From Halovivax cerinus (GTDB lineage Archaea; Halobacteriota; Halobacteria; Halobacteriales; Natrialbaceae): a DNA stretch of 64,000 bases. Location: positions 3,162,001 through 3,226,000 of the forward strand of contig NZ_CP101824.1 in NCBI RefSeq assembly GCF_024498195.1, in the 5' to 3' direction. The notes beneath the pieces were generated by a model. It saw nothing but the letters and a program-made list of their open reading frames with translations, did not search any database and was not told where the DNA came from. Shown here one piece after another: positions 36,543 to 47,220 of this stretch (its first letter is position 1; the number at the start of each line of letters is the position of its first letter). The position numbers were made by a program, and so were the translations under genes.

Positions 36543-38639
36543 ATGGGACGGTTCTCAGGGCTGTTCAGGCCCGATCGAGTCGGTATCGTCGGTGCGACGG
36601 ATCGCGAGGGATCCGTCGGACGATCGCTCGTGACGAACCTCGACGAACACTTCGACGGCGAGATCGTCCCGATCAACCCCGGCCGGGACACGGTGCTCGG
36701 GTACGACTGTTATCCGGACGTCGCGAGCGCACCGTCGATAGACCTCGGCGTCGTCGTCGTCCCACCGTCGGCCGTTCTCGACGCGGTCCGGGACCTCGGC
36801 GAAGCGGGGACGACGAACGTCGTGGTCATCACGGCCGGCTTCGGCGAGAGTGGGAGCGAGGGAGCGAGACGCGAGCGAGAACTACGTGCGGTCGCCGAGG
36901 AGTACGACATCGACCTCGTCGGGCCGAACAGCCTGGGCGTCATGTCGACGCCTGCAGGCCTCAACGCCACGTTCGGACCCGACATCGCCCGGGAAGGGTC
37001 GATCTCCTTTATGAGCCAATCGGGGGCGTTCATCACGGCAGTCCTCGACTGGGCGAACGAGGAGGGCATCTCGTTTCGCCACGTCGTCTCCGTCGGGAAC
37101 AAGGCCGTCCTCGACGAGGTCGACTTCCTCCGCGCGTGGGACGAAGACGAGGGTACCGACGTCATCGTCGGCTACCTCGAAGGGATCGAAGACGGCCAGG
37201 CCTTCGTACAGGCGGCCCGCGAAGTGACGTCGGAGACGCCGGTCGTCCTCGTGAAATCGGGCCGGACAGACGCTGGCGCACAGGCCGCCTCCTCGCACAC
37301 GGGCGCCATCGCCGGCAGTGAGGAGGCCTACGAGGCCGGCCTCGATCAGGCGGGCGTGATTCGCGCGTCCACGGTCGAGGAACTGTTCGACTACGCCCGC
37401 GGCCTCTCGGGGCTCTCGACGCTCGAGTCCGAGGGCGTCGCGATCGTCACGAACGCCGGCGGGCCGGGCGTCCTGACGACCGATGCCGTCGGCGACTCCT
37501 CGCTCGAGCTGGCGTCGTTCGACGACGACACCATCGAGGTCCTCACAGCGGCGATGCCCGAGGAGGCGGCCGTCTACAACCCGATCGACGTGATCGGCGA
37601 CGCGGACGTCGACCGGTTCCGGACGGCGCTCGAACGGGCGCTGGCCGACCCGAACGTCGGGAGCGCGATCGTCGTCTCGGCCCCCACGGCAGTGCTCGCG
37701 TACGAAGATCTGGCAGAGATGGTTCTCGACGTGCGCGACTCGTACGAGACACCGATCGTGACCTGTCTGATGGGCGGCTCGCGAGTCGATACGGCGGAGG
37801 GAATCCTGCGCGACGCCGGTGTGCCGAACTACTTCGACCCCTCACGGGCGGTGGCCGGCCTCGACGCACTGGCTCGACACGACGAGATCACCGGTCGTGC
37901 GGCGGACGACCCGACCGCGTACGACGTCGACAGGGAGCGCGCCCGATCGATCCTCGAACGCGCTGCGGACCGGACGGACAACCGCCTCGGTGTCGAATCG
38001 ATGGACCTCCTCGACGCGTACGGCATTCCGACGCCGACGTCAGCAATCGTCGACGATCCGGTCCGGGCCCGAGACGTCGCCGACGACATCGACGGCGACG
38101 TGGTGATGAAGATCGTCAGCCCCGACATCTCACACAAGTCGGACATCGGCGGCGTGGCCGTCGGCGTCCCGACCGAAGAGGTCGAAGACACCTACGAGGA
38201 CCTCGTCGCTCGCGCGCGAAACTACCAGCCCAACGCGTCGATCCTCGGCGTGCAGGTTCAGGAGATGGTGGACCTCGACGCTGCGACGGAGACCATCGTC
38301 GGGATGAACCGCGACCCGCAGTTCGGTCCGCTGTTACTGTTCGGTCTGGGCGGTATCTTCGTCGAAATCCTGGAGGATACGTCGATCCGCGTCGCCCCCA
38401 TCGGGGAGACGGAAGCCCGGAGCATGGTCGACGAGATCACGGCAGCACCGCTGTTGCGCGGGGCTCGCGGACGGGAACCCGCGGATATCGACGCCATCGT
38501 TGAGACGCTAGGACGACTCTCGCAACTGGTCACCGACTTCCCCGCGCTGGTGGAACTGGACGTCAACCCGCTCGTCGCCGGCCCGGACGGCGTGCAGGCG
38601 ATCGACCTCAGGGCAACCGTCGACACGGAGGACCTATGA
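36543..38639 (+). CDS. Acetate-CoA ligase (ADP-forming), fused alpha-beta
   Basis: 698 residues combining both subunits. Residues 1-460 are the alpha part (CoA-binding GIVGATDREGSVGRSL at 14-29, catalytic His252 in SHTGAIAG). Residues about 470-698 are the ATP-grasp beta part (MKIVSPDISHKSDIGGVAVG, then the second phosphohistidine-loop region). It converts acetyl-CoA, ADP and Pi to acetate, CoA and ATP, the usual haloarchaeal route for acetate formation. The stop overlaps the ATG of the DRTGG/BioD-like gene, so the two are coupled. Confidence 0.93.
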   Translation: MGRFSGLFRPDRVGIVGATDREGSVGRSLVTNLDEHFDGEIVPINPGRDTVLGYDCYPDVASAPSIDLGVVVVPPSAVLDAVRDLGEAGTTNVVVITAGFGESGSEGARRERELRAVAEEYDIDLVGPNSLGVMSTPAGLNATFGPDIAREGSISFMSQSGAFITAVLDWANEEGISFRHVVSVGNKAVLDEVDFLRAWDEDEGTDVIVGYLEGIEDGQAFVQAAREVTSETPVVLVKSGRTDAGAQAASSHTGAIAGSEEAYEAGLDQAGVIRASTVEELFDYARGLSGLSTLESEGVAIVTNAGGPGVLTTDAVGDSSLELASFDDDTIEVLTAAMPEEAAVYNPIDVIGDADVDRFRTALERALADPNVGSAIVVSAPTAVLAYEDLAEMVLDVRDSYETPIVTCLMGGSRVDTAEGILRDAGVPNYFDPSRAVAGLDALARHDEITGRAADDPTAYDVDRERARSILERAADRTDNRLGVESMDLLDAYGIPTPTSAIVDDPVRARDVADDIDGDVVMKIVSPDISHKSDIGGVAVGVPTEEVEDTYEDLVARARNYQPNASILGVQVQEMVDLDAATETIVGMNRDPQFGPLLLFGLGGIFVEILEDTSIRVAPIGETEARSMVDEITAAPLLRGARGREPADIDAIVETLGRLSQLVTDFPALVELDVNPLVAGPDGVQAIDLRATVDTEDL

Positions 38640-39889
38640 CTGATACCGACACGACAGCCGAGCGAACGGCACGGGGCACCGCACCGAACGGAGAGACCGA
38701 CGCGCGAACGAACGACGCGACGGATCGATCGAGCGATACGGACCGCGACGAAGCGATGGACGGACCGGACGACACACGACCCGACGACGCGACCGCTCGA
38801 CAGACCGGCGTACGACCGGACGGCGGAGCGGAGACGCTGCTGATCGTCTCGCTCGAAGAGAGTACTGGCAAGACGGCGATCACGCTGGCGCTGGCCCAGC
38901 TCGCGTCTGACAACGGTGAGCGCGTCGGGTACATGAAGCCGAAGGGGACCCGACTGCAGAGTAACGTCGGGAAGACGCTCGACGCCGATCCCCTGCTGGC
39001 GAAGGAACTGCTCGGCATCGACGCTGACGTGTCGACGCTCGAACCGATCGTCTACTCGCCGACGTTCGTCGAACAGGCCATCCGTGGTCGGGAAACCCCC
39101 GAGAACCTCCGCGAGCGCGTCCGCGAGGCGTTCGACGAACTCGCCGGCGAGACGGACCGAATGGTCGTCGAAGGCGCCGGCGAGTACACGGTCGGGGAGA
39201 TCGTCGACCTCACGGACGCCGACGTCGCAGACCTGCTCGACGCCCGCGTCGTGCTCGTGGCCCCGTACGAGCGTCCCGGCGACGTCGACGACGTGCTCGC
39301 GGCCCGACGCGCGTTCGGCGATCGGCTGACCGGCGTGATCTTCAACGACGTCGGTGACGCGGCGTACGACGACCTCGAGACTGACGTGGTTCCGTTCCTC
39401 GAAGGGCGCGACGTTCCCGTCTACGGGATCGTGCCACGAGTGCAGGAACTCTCCGGCGTGACGGTCGCCGATCTGGCCGACGAACTCGGCGCGTCCGTCC
39501 TCGTCGAGGAGGGAAGCGACCGATACGTCGAGCGGTTCTCCGTCGCGGCGATGGGTGCAGACAGCGCGCTCAGATACTTCAGGCGAACCAGAGACGCTGC
39601 CGTCATCACTGGAGGTGACCGGGCAGACGTCCAGGCCGCAGCGCTCGAGGCGTCCGGCATCCGCTGTCTCGTCCTGACCGGCGGGCACCATCCCTCGGGC
39701 CGCATCCTCGGCACGGCGACCGAACGGTCGGTGCCCGTCCTGTCTGTGCAGTCGGACACGTTGACCACGGTCGAGCGCACGGAGTCGATCGTTCGAGGCG
39801 GGCGCACACAGGACGAGGCAACCGTCGAACGGATGCGCGAACTGCTCACCGATCACGCCGCCGTCGCGGAGCTCCTCGGAACCGAGTGA
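38636..39889 (+). CDS. BioD-like P-loop / DRTGG-domain protein (phosphotransacetylase-family)
   Basis: 417 residues. The first 60 are a low-complexity Thr/Asp/Arg stretch. Residues 65-270 are a dethiobiotin-synthetase-like P-loop domain (EESTGKTAITLALAQL; VEGAGEYTVGEIVDL). The last about 150 residues form a DRTGG-like domain (ALRYFRRTRDAAVITGGDR, LVLTGGHHPS). The same modules occupy the N-terminal half of large bacterial Pta, but the catalytic PTA_PTB domain is missing. Translational coupling to the ADP-forming acetyl-CoA synthetase suggests a regulatory or sensing role in acetate metabolism (inference). Confidence 0.85.
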   Translation: MTDTDTTAERTARGTAPNGETDARTNDATDRSSDTDRDEAMDGPDDTRPDDATARQTGVRPDGGAETLLIVSLEESTGKTAITLALAQLASDNGERVGYMKPKGTRLQSNVGKTLDADPLLAKELLGIDADVSTLEPIVYSPTFVEQAIRGRETPENLRERVREAFDELAGETDRMVVEGAGEYTVGEIVDLTDADVADLLDARVVLVAPYERPGDVDDVLAARRAFGDRLTGVIFNDVGDAAYDDLETDVVPFLEGRDVPVYGIVPRVQELSGVTVADLADELGASVLVEEGSDRYVERFSVAAMGADSALRYFRRTRDAAVITGGDRADVQAAALEASGIRCLVLTGGHHPSGRILGTATERSVPVLSVQSDTLTTVERTESIVRGGRTQDEATVERMRELLTDHAAVAELLGTE

Positions 39890-39934
39890 GCCACCCCGGT
39901 GTCGGCGGTCGGCAGCGGGGACGAGCGTATCCAA

Positions 39935-40384
39935 TCAGTCGTCCGTCGGAACCTCCTTTCGACCGGACAGTGAGTCGGGAACGAGTAGATAGTGCTGGAA
40001 GGAGATTTCCCGCCGCGGGCGATCGAACACGTCGACGATCGGGATCTCGATCGCCCACATCCCCTGGATGGCGTCCGAGGCGTACGGCATCTCGGAGACG
40101 TCCGTCAAGCGACCGGTCGCGACGACGCTTCGCCACCCGCCGTCTGCCTCCTCGTGGACGACGTACGAGACGGGTTCGTCGACGAGGCCGTCCTTGCGGC
40201 TCCCGGGGGGAAACGAGAGGTTGAAGTAGAACGCCCTGTCGGTCGCGTTGTACCCGTAGGAGACCGGGATCGAGGCGGGCGGTTCGTCGTCTTCCGTCCC
40301 AAAGGAGATGACCCCCGTCCCCCCGCGCCCGAGGAAGTCGTCGATCTCTTCGTCGGTCAGCTGGACCCATCGAAGCCCTTGCAT
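39935..40384 (-). CDS. Pyridoxamine 5'-phosphate oxidase-fold flavin-binding protein
   Basis: 149 residues from the ATG at 40384; TATTTTCC (about 40409-40416, minus strand) is positioned for a leaderless start there. A split-barrel domain is seen: MQGLRWVQLTDEEIDDFLG, GVISFGTEDDEPPASIPVSYGY, FYFNLSFPPGSRK and VVATGRLTDVSE. Such haloarchaeal proteins bind FMN or F420, or act as stress-related reductases. The specific activity is not known. Confidence 0.85.
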   Translation of the reverse strand: MQGLRWVQLTDEEIDDFLGRGGTGVISFGTEDDEPPASIPVSYGYNATDRAFYFNLSFPPGSRKDGLVDEPVSYVVHEEADGGWRSVVATGRLTDVSEMPYASDAIQGMWAIEIPIVDVFDRPRREISFQHYLLVPDSLSGRKEVPTDD

Positions 40385-40520
40385 GTGACTCCCCACCACA
40401 CACAGATGGAAAATACCGGTCTACCAGATTCCGACGAAGACAGTAACACTGCGGTCTGCCGCGGAGTGGACCCCCATTTCATTGTCTCGTCGGTAGACAG
40501 GGGAACTCAGTACGAAGCCG

Positions 40521-43115
40521 ATGGACGATCCACCGCACGCGCACCCAACGGAGCAGGTTCTCGACGCGCTGGAGACGGACATCGCTGGACTGTCCACCGA
40601 CGAGGCCCACCGCCGACTCGAAGCGTACGGCGAGAACGACATCGTTCGGACGGGCGGCCGATCGCCGCTCGACATCTTTCTCGTCCAGTTCGACAGCGTG
40701 CTGATCTGGGTCCTGCTGTTCGCGGCCCTTCTCTCTACGTGGGCCGGACAGACCGTCGACGCAGTGTTGATCGTGATCATCGTCGGTGCCAACGGCGTCT
40801 TCGGGTTCGTCCAGGACTACCGCGCTGAACGCAGCTTAGAGTCACTGCGGGAGCTGGCGGCCCCGACGGCGACCGTCCGGCGGGACGGCGAATCGAGCGA
40901 GATCGAGGCGACCGAACTCGTCCCCGGCGACGTGATCGTCCTGCGGAGCGGCGACGTCGTGCCCGCAGACGCCCGCATCGTCTCGGAGACAGACCTGACG
41001 GTCGACGAGGCGGCGCTCACGGGCGAGAGCGTCCCGGTTTCGAAGGCGACGACCGTAGTCGAGGCGGACACGCCGCTGGCCGAGCGCACGGGCATGGTCT
41101 ACAAGGCAACGAGCGTCACCCGCGGGAAGGGCGAGGCCGTCGTGACCGCCACCGGCATGGAGACGGCGGTCGGCGACATCGCCGCAGAACTCGCCGGCAC
41201 GGCGGAGACCGAGACGCCGCTGCAGTCGGAACTCGACGACCTGGGGCGAACCCTGGGGATCGGAATCTTCCTCCTGTCGGCGCTGGTCGCGCCCCTGTTG
41301 ATCCTCAGGGGCACCAGCGCGGTCCAGTCCGCGCTCACCGCCGTCTCGCTCGCCGTCGCCGCGATTCCGGAAGGCTTGCCCGCCGTCGTGACGCTGACGC
41401 TCGCGCTCGGCGTTCGGCGGATGGCCGACGAGAACGCGCTGGTCAGGCGGCTTCCGGCGGTCGAAGCGCTCGGCTCCGTCGACGTCATCTGCACGGACAA
41501 GACGGGGACGCTCACCAGAGGCGAGATGACGGTGCGTCGCCTCTGGGTGAACGACGCCGTCGTCGACGTCGACGAGGTGACACAGGGGAACGGATCAACG
41601 GGAACACACGACGTGACCGACCGCGAAGCACTGCTGGTGCGAATCGGGGCGCTCTGCAACGACGCCACCGCGGAGGCGGGCGACCCGACCGAGCGGGCGC
41701 TCGTCGAGGCCGCCGATCGTCGTGGCCTGGACGTCGAGGCACTCCGGGCCGACCATCCCCGGACCGACGAGATCCCGTTTTCCTCCGATCGCAAGTGGAT
41801 GGGGACCGTGCACGACGACGTCGGCTACGTGAAAGGAGCCCCGGAGGTCGTCGTGGAGAACTGCGATCGGGTGCTGACGGCCGAGGGAGCAAAGACGCTT
41901 ACCGACGCGGACCGCGACCAGATCGCGTCGCGAGTGACGGCGTTCGCAGACGACGCGCTCCGGGTCCTCGGAATGGCTGTGGTGGAACAAGCTGCAGACG
42001 CTGACGACCTCCGCGACGGCCTCACGTTCGTCGGGCTGGTCGGCATGATCGACCCGGCGCGGGAGGAAGTCGCCGACGCTATCGCGGCCACCGAGCGCGC
42101 CGGTATCGACGTCAAGATGGTGACCGGTGACAACGTCCGGACGGCGACGGCGATCGGCGAGACGCTCGGGTTCGGGTCGACCGGCCTCGAGGGTCGCGAA
42201 ATCGAATCGATGACCGACGACGAGCTTCGAGCGCGGGTCGATCACGTCGACGTGTTCGCTCGCACGTCACCGGAACACAAGGTCCGCATCCTGCGCGCGC
42301 TGCAAGATGGCGGCCACCGGGTCGCGATGACCGGCGACGGCGTCAACGACGCGCCGGCGCTGAAGAACGCCGACGTCGGCGTCGCGATGGGGGTTCGCGG
42401 CACCGACGTCGCCAGACAGTCCGCGGATGTCGTCCTACTCGACGACAACTACGCGACGATCGAGCGCGCAGTCGAGCGGGGACGGGCTATCTTCGACAAC
42501 GTCTGGAAATTCGTCGCCTACCTCCTGAGCGCCAACGTCGCGGAAGTGGCGATCGTTTTCCTCGCCTCCCTGTACGGGTACCTATTGCTTCCTGCCGTGC
42601 AACTTCTGTGGATCAACCTACTGACCGACGGATTACCGGCACTGGCGCTCGGCGCCGATCCCGGCAGCGAGGACGTGATGGATCGTCCGCCGCGGGGCGC
42701 CGATCGCGGCATCGTCGACCGGGAGATGTTGGGGGTGATCGGGGGCACCGGGGCCGTGACCACGGTCGTCATGCTGGGGCTGACGGGCTACACCCTCGAT
42801 GGCACCGAATCGGTCTCGGCCTACGCGATGACGATGGTGTTCACCGCGTTCGTCGTCGTCGAGTTCGAGAAGCTGTACGTCATCCGGTGGCTCCGCGAGA
42901 CCCCCACGTTCTCGAACCCGTGGCTCGTCGGAGCGATCGCGGCGTCGCTGCTCGGCCAGCTCGCCGTCCTCTACACGCCCCTGAATCAGTACTTCGGAAC
43001 GGTACCCCTGGCACTCGCGGACTGGGCGATCATCGGTTCGGTTCTCGGTCTCTGTCTGGTCGGGCACGCCGCCGTCGCCATAGTAGTCGCACGCTGGCGG
43101 CGGACGACCGACTGA
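40521..43115 (+). CDS. P2A-type cation-transporting ATPase (Ca2+-like)
   Basis: 864 residues with the complete P-type ATPase plan: actuator loop TGES at 167-170, phosphorylated Asp326 in [14 protein letters not shown] in the nucleotide domain and the hinge [13 protein letters not shown]. The M4 motif [18 protein letters not shown] and M6 [16 protein letters not shown] follow SERCA/PMR1-type Ca2+ pumps. Ca2+ export is the best guess, though Na+ or Mn2+ pumps share these motifs. The short N-terminus has no metal-binding CxxC. It stands alone; no regulator is adjacent. Confidence 0.92.
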   Translation: MDDPPHAHPTEQVLDALETDIAGLSTDEAHRRLEAYGENDIVRTGGRSPLDIFLVQFDSVLIWVLLFAALLSTWAGQTVDAVLIVIIVGANGVFGFVQDYRAERSLESLRELAAPTATVRRDGESSEIEATELVPGDVIVLRSGDVVPADARIVSETDLTVDEAALTGESVPVSKATTVVEADTPLAERTGMVYKATSVTRGKGEAVVTATGMETAVGDIAAELAGTAETETPLQSELDDLGRTLGIGIFLLSALVAPLLILRGTSAVQSALTAVSLAVAAIPEGLPAVVTLTLALGVRRMADENALVRRLPAVEALGSVDVICTDKTGTLTRGEMTVRRLWVNDAVVDVDEVTQGNGSTGTHDVTDREALLVRIGALCNDATAEAGDPTERALVEAADRRGLDVEALRADHPRTDEIPFSSDRKWMGTVHDDVGYVKGAPEVVVENCDRVLTAEGAKTLTDADRDQIASRVTAFADDALRVLGMAVVEQAADADDLRDGLTFVGLVGMIDPAREEVADAIAATERAGIDVKMVTGDNVRTATAIGETLGFGSTGLEGREIESMTDDELRARVDHVDVFARTSPEHKVRILRALQDGGHRVAMTGDGVNDAPALKNADVGVAMGVRGTDVARQSADVVLLDDNYATIERAVERGRAIFDNVWKFVAYLLSANVAEVAIVFLASLYGYLLLPAVQLLWINLLTDGLPALALGADPGSEDVMDRPPRGADRGIVDREMLGVIGGTGAVTTVVMLGLTGYTLDGTESVSAYAMTMVFTAFVVVEFEKLYVIRWLRETPTFSNPWLVGAIAASLLGQLAVLYTPLNQYFGTVPLALADWAIIGSVLGLCLVGHAAVAIVVARWRRTTD

Positions 43116-43203
43116 GTGCGTCAGCTGCTCGATCTGACGCGGCGGCCACGCGACCGTCGATCCGGCGCAGACCGCGCCTTCACCGCGGAACGGAGGCCAC
43201 CAG

Positions 43204-43213
43204 CCTTTATAGG
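43204..43213 (+). promoter_or_regulatory. TATA element upstream of the UbiB-family gene
   Basis: CCTTTATAGG at 43204-43213 is a clean TATA box. Transcription should start near 43236, giving a leader of about 40 nt to the ATG at 43275. Confidence 0.5.
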
Positions 43214-43274
43214 ACAGGTGTTCGAAAACTGAAATAGGTATCGGCCCGGATGACCAACCCGCCACCAGTGTGAA

Positions 43275-44837
43275 ATGATCGGATACTATCGCCGGTATTT
43301 GCAGGTCCTCGTCCGGTTTCTTCCCTTCGTCCTGGCGTTCCTCCGCGACAAGCGGCGGTTCGTGCTGGTCGGGCACCCGAGGGGTGTCGACGATGAAACC
43401 CACCGGCAGAGAGCCGAGCGGATCCGGAACACGATGTTGGATCTCGGCCCGGCGTTCGTCAAGGTGGGACAGGTGCTCTCGACGCGGCCGGATATCGTGC
43501 CGCCGACGTACGCCGACGTCCTCGGGACGCTGCAAGACGAAGTTCCCGAAGGCGCAAGCGGCGATCCGCGGTCCGTCCTGGACGACGAGCTCGGCGACGA
43601 GCTCGATCTGTCGACGATCGAACCGGTCGCCGGTGGGTCACTCGCCTTCGTGTACGCGGCGATCCACGGCGGCGAGCGAATCGCGTTGAAGGTTCGCCGG
43701 CCCGATATGAAATCCCAGATAGAGCGGGATCTGCGCGTCGTTCGCGGCCTACTCCCCCTGATACGTCTCTTCGCCGACGAGCGCCAGCGGTACTCGGTCC
43801 GGAACGCGGCCGACGATTTCGAGTCGATCATCCTGGACGAACTCGACTTCGAACGGGAGCGCGAGATCATGGTCGAGATCGGCGAGAACTTCGCGGACGA
43901 CGACCGAGTGGTCGTTCCCGACGTCTACGCCGACCTTTCCTCGGAGCGCGTACTCGCGATGGAGCACCTGACCGGCCGGCGGGTCACTGACGACGACGCG
44001 CTGGCGGACGTCGACGTCGATCCGCACGAGCTGGCGACGCGGATCACCTCGGTGTACCTGAAGATGGGGCTGGTCGACGGCACGTTCCACGCCGACCCGC
44101 ATCCGGGAAATCTCGCCGTCACGGACGAGGGGCGACTGCTCATCTACGACTTCGGCATGAGCGATCGGCTTTCCACCGCCACGCAGGGAGACATCGTCGG
44201 GCTCTACCGCGCGCTCGTCCAGCGCGACGTCGAGGCCCTCGTCGACGCGCTGATCGCGCTCGACGTGCTCGAACGTGACGTCAATCGAGCCGAGGTCCGA
44301 CGGGTTCTCGAACTCGTCATCGAGACCCTGGAAGGACACTCGACGGTTACCTGGCGGCGTATCATCACCGAGCTGACGTCGAACCTCCGGGACTTTCCGT
44401 TCCGCCTCCCGCCGAACGTGATGTTGCTCGTCCGGGCCGGGACCGTCGGGGAAGGCGTCTGCCGACAGCTCGACCCGGAGTTCGACTTCCTGGCCGCCGT
44501 TCGATCGTTCCTCGTCGAAGAGAACCTCATCGAGAGCGAACTCCAGGCAATCCTCTCGGAGATCCGGACCGACGTACGCCGGTCGCTGCCCGCGCTCTCG
44601 CGGCTTCCCGCTCGCGTCGATCGAACGGCCCAGCGGCTCGAACGCGGCGAGCTCGTCGTCCGAACCGACCCCGTAGACGACCGCGGCACCGGGGATCGCG
44701 ACCTCGGGTACGCCGTGCTGGCGAGTGCGCTACTTGTGGCCGCGTCGATCCTGGCGTTTCACGACCGGCCGTACGAAATCCCCGCGCTGGCGATCGCGTC
44801 CGCGTTCTTCCTGCGATATCTCGTCGGTAGCCGCTGA
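43275..44837 (+). CDS. UbiB/AarF/ABC1-family atypical kinase
   Basis: 520 residues. The family-specific KxGQ motif is GPAFVKVGQVLSTRPDIVP at about 59-77. The nucleotide loop is AGGSLAFVYAA rather than the common AAASIAQVH. Catalytic-loop and metal motifs are FHADPHPGNLAV and YDFGMSD. Two hydrophobic helices near the C-terminus (about 480-515) should anchor it in the membrane. Homologues support quinone or lipid metabolism; here menaquinone metabolism is plausible but unproven, as the men genes are about 14 kb away. Confidence 0.9.
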   Translation: MIGYYRRYLQVLVRFLPFVLAFLRDKRRFVLVGHPRGVDDETHRQRAERIRNTMLDLGPAFVKVGQVLSTRPDIVPPTYADVLGTLQDEVPEGASGDPRSVLDDELGDELDLSTIEPVAGGSLAFVYAAIHGGERIALKVRRPDMKSQIERDLRVVRGLLPLIRLFADERQRYSVRNAADDFESIILDELDFEREREIMVEIGENFADDDRVVVPDVYADLSSERVLAMEHLTGRRVTDDDALADVDVDPHELATRITSVYLKMGLVDGTFHADPHPGNLAVTDEGRLLIYDFGMSDRLSTATQGDIVGLYRALVQRDVEALVDALIALDVLERDVNRAEVRRVLELVIETLEGHSTVTWRRIITELTSNLRDFPFRLPPNVMLLVRAGTVGEGVCRQLDPEFDFLAAVRSFLVEENLIESELQAILSEIRTDVRRSLPALSRLPARVDRTAQRLERGELVVRTDPVDDRGTGDRDLGYAVLASALLVAASILAFHDRPYEIPALAIASAFFLRYLVGSR

Positions 44838-45004
44838 GAACGACGTCGGTCGGTAGCTAGAACGCGACGGCTCCGGGATACGGGCGTCGCGTTCGCGACA
44901 GACGCGTCCGACGGGATTCGATCCGGCGGAGGGTCCCACGTCGCGGGAACCACACTCGGGCTCTATGCGATTGAGGATCGTAAGTACTGGTGGAGGGAGT
45001 AGAA

Positions 45005-46057
45005 ATGAAAGCATTCGTCATGCAAGAAGTAGGAGAAACTGGATTCACGGAGAAAGAACCGCCCGAAGCGGGACCGACAGACGCCGTCATCCGGCCGACG
45101 AAGGGGCTGGTCTGTACTTCGGACGTCCACACCGTTCACGGTGCAATCGGCGAGCGAGAGAACCTGACGCTCGGACACGAGGTCGTGGGCGTCGTCGAGG
45201 AAGTCGGCGATCAGGTCGCGAAGTTCGAGCCGGGCGATCGGGTCGCCGTCGGCGCCATCACCCCCGACTGGGGGTCCGCCGCCGCCCAGGACGATCACCC
45301 GTCACAGTCGAACGAGGCCCTCGGCGGGTGGAAGTACGCGAACGTGAAGGACGGAACCTTCGCCGACTACGCCCACGTGAACGAGGCCGACGCGAACATG
45401 GCCCACATCCCCGACGGCGTGAGCGACGAGGAAGCGGTCTACGTCACGGACATGATGAGTACTGGGTTCATGGGCGCGGAGAACGCCGAGATTCCGGTCG
45501 GTGGAACGGTCGCCGTGTTCGCGCAGGGGCCGGTCGGGTTGATGGCCACGAAAGGCGCGGCGCTTCAGGGCGCCGGGCACATCATCGCCGTCGAGACGGT
45601 CCAGAACAGACAGGAACTCGCGCGAACCTACGGTGCCGACGACGTCGTCGACTTCGCCGAGGGCGACCCAGTCGAACAGATCATGGACCTCACCGACGGC
45701 GAGGGCGTGGACGCGGCCGTCGAGGCGCTCGGAACGAGCGGGACCTTCGAGCAGTGCGTCGAGGTGACCAAGGCCGGCGGCACGATCTCGAACACGGGGT
45801 ACCACGGCGAAGGCGAGTACGTCAACATTCCCCGGGAGGCCTGGGGCGTCGGCATGGCCGAGAAGGATATCGTCACCGGCCTCTGTCCCGGTGGCCGGCT
45901 CAGACTCCAGCGGTTGCTTCGTCTGCTCGATCGCGACCGCGTGGATCCGACGCACATGACCACGCACGAGTTCCCGTTCGACGAGATCGACGAGGCGTTC
46001 CGGCTGATGGAGACGAAGGAGGACGACATCATCAAACCGCTCATCCACTTCGAGTAG
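45005..46057 (+). CDS. adh: Zinc-dependent alcohol dehydrogenase (TbADH-like)
   Basis: 350 residues from the ATG at 45005, which has a good Shine-Dalgarno sequence (GGAGGG, 9 nt ahead). That is notable because many genes here are leaderless. Zn ligands match the NADP-dependent secondary alcohol dehydrogenase family: Cys in LVCTSDVHTVHG, His in TLGHEVVG and Asp in VTDMMSTGF. The cofactor fold is VAVFAQGPVGLMATKGAAL. It oxidises secondary or short-chain alcohols. It begins in a region with no other genes in the operon. Confidence 0.9.
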   Translation: MKAFVMQEVGETGFTEKEPPEAGPTDAVIRPTKGLVCTSDVHTVHGAIGERENLTLGHEVVGVVEEVGDQVAKFEPGDRVAVGAITPDWGSAAAQDDHPSQSNEALGGWKYANVKDGTFADYAHVNEADANMAHIPDGVSDEEAVYVTDMMSTGFMGAENAEIPVGGTVAVFAQGPVGLMATKGAALQGAGHIIAVETVQNRQELARTYGADDVVDFAEGDPVEQIMDLTDGEGVDAAVEALGTSGTFEQCVEVTKAGGTISNTGYHGEGEYVNIPREAWGVGMAEKDIVTGLCPGGRLRLQRLLRLLDRDRVDPTHMTTHEFPFDEIDEAFRLMETKEDDIIKPLIHFE

Positions 46058-46146
46058 GGGTCGACACCCGCGACGGCGAGCAGCCGTCGCGCGGATCACG
46101 CCGTTTCGGGTACCGCGACGCCGATCGGCGGGTCGGGACGGGGAGA

Positions 46147-47220
46147 TCAGTGGGCGACGGCTGCACCGGTTGCGACGTGATCGCCTTCGCTCGCGACGTA
46201 GGCCGCGAGATCGAGCAGCTGTCGAGAGAAGCCGTACTCGTTGTCGTACCAGACCAGTATCTTCAGCATGTCGTCGTCGACGACCATCAGCGACTCCAGA
46301 TCGACGTAGGACGGGATCGGTAACCCGACCACGTCCTGCGAGACGATCTCGTCGTCGGTGTATCCGAGCACCCCCGCGAGTCTCCCGTCGGCCGCCGTTC
46401 GGACCGCGTCGGCGACGTCGGCTTCGGTGACGTCGGTTTCGAGATTGAGTGTGAGGTCAGAGATGGAGCCATCCGGGACCGGGACGCGCATCGCGCGCCC
46501 GTCGAACGTGCCCTCGAGTTCGGGCAAGATCTCGGTGGTGGCGATCGCAGCACCCGTCGTCGTCGGGACGATGTTCTCGGCGGCCGCCCGGCCGCGACGA
46601 CGCTTCTCGAGCGGTCCGTCGACCAGCCCCTGGCTCCCGGTGTAGGCGTGGACCGTCAACAACAGTCCGGAGTCGATCCCGAACGCCTCGTCCAGCGTTT
46701 TCATGACAGGGGCGACGGAGTTCGTCGTGCAGGAGGCGTTCGAAACGATAGCCTCGCCGTCGTACGTCTCGTGATTGACCCCGTAGACGAACATCGGAAC
46801 CGGTTCGTCGCCCTTCGGCGGCGCCGAGATGAGGACCTGATCGGCGCCGGCTTCGAGGTGCTGGGACGCCTCGTCGCGAGTTCGAAACAGGCCGGTTGCC
46901 TCGAGGACGACGGACACATCGACGGCGTCCCACGGAATTTCGGACGGATCGGGTTCGGAGTACAACTGGATCTCCTGTGACCCGACGTACATGGTATCAC
47001 CCTCGCGGAAAACCCCGTCGAGACGCCCGTGAACCGAGTCGTACTGGAGGAGGTACGCCATATCGTCGTCGTCCATCACGTCGTTGACCGCTACCACGTC
47101 GAGATCGTCGTGCTCGAGCGAGGCACGGAGCACGCTTCGACCGATGCGCCCGAAGCCGTTGATGCCGATTCGAAGCGGTTCGCTGGACTCTCCGCGACTG
47201 TCGTTCGTACTGGCGCCCAT
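46147..47220 (-). CDS. gap: Type I glyceraldehyde-3-phosphate dehydrogenase
   Basis: 357 residues. Cofactor motif INGFGRIGRSVLR at 20-32, active-site Cys164 in SNASCTTNS with its His partner in VHAYTGSQ, and the conserved WYDNEYGFSRQLLDL near the end. The N-terminus has a 15-residue extension common in haloarchaea. This bacterial-type enzyme differs from the archaeal type II enzyme; in haloarchaea type I serves glycolysis with semi-phosphorylative Entner-Doudoroff intermediates. Codon usage is normal for the window. Confidence 0.95.
   Translation of the reverse strand: MGASTNDSRGESSEPLRIGINGFGRIGRSVLRASLEHDDLDVVAVNDVMDDDDMAYLLQYDSVHGRLDGVFREGDTMYVGSQEIQLYSEPDPSEIPWDAVDVSVVLEATGLFRTRDEASQHLEAGADQVLISAPPKGDEPVPMFVYGVNHETYDGEAIVSNASCTTNSVAPVMKTLDEAFGIDSGLLLTVHAYTGSQGLVDGPLEKRRRGRAAAENIVPTTTGAAIATTEILPELEGTFDGRAMRVPVPDGSISDLTLNLETDVTEADVADAVRTAADGRLAGVLGYTDDEIVSQDVVGLPIPSYVDLESLMVVDDDMLKILVWYDNEYGFSRQLLDLAAYVASEGDHVATGAAVAH

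Noticed and set aside
38258-39934. Open frame of 558 residues on the minus strand
   Set aside because: Antisense to the ADP-forming acetyl-CoA synthetase end and the DRTGG/BioD-like gene. No recognisable motifs.
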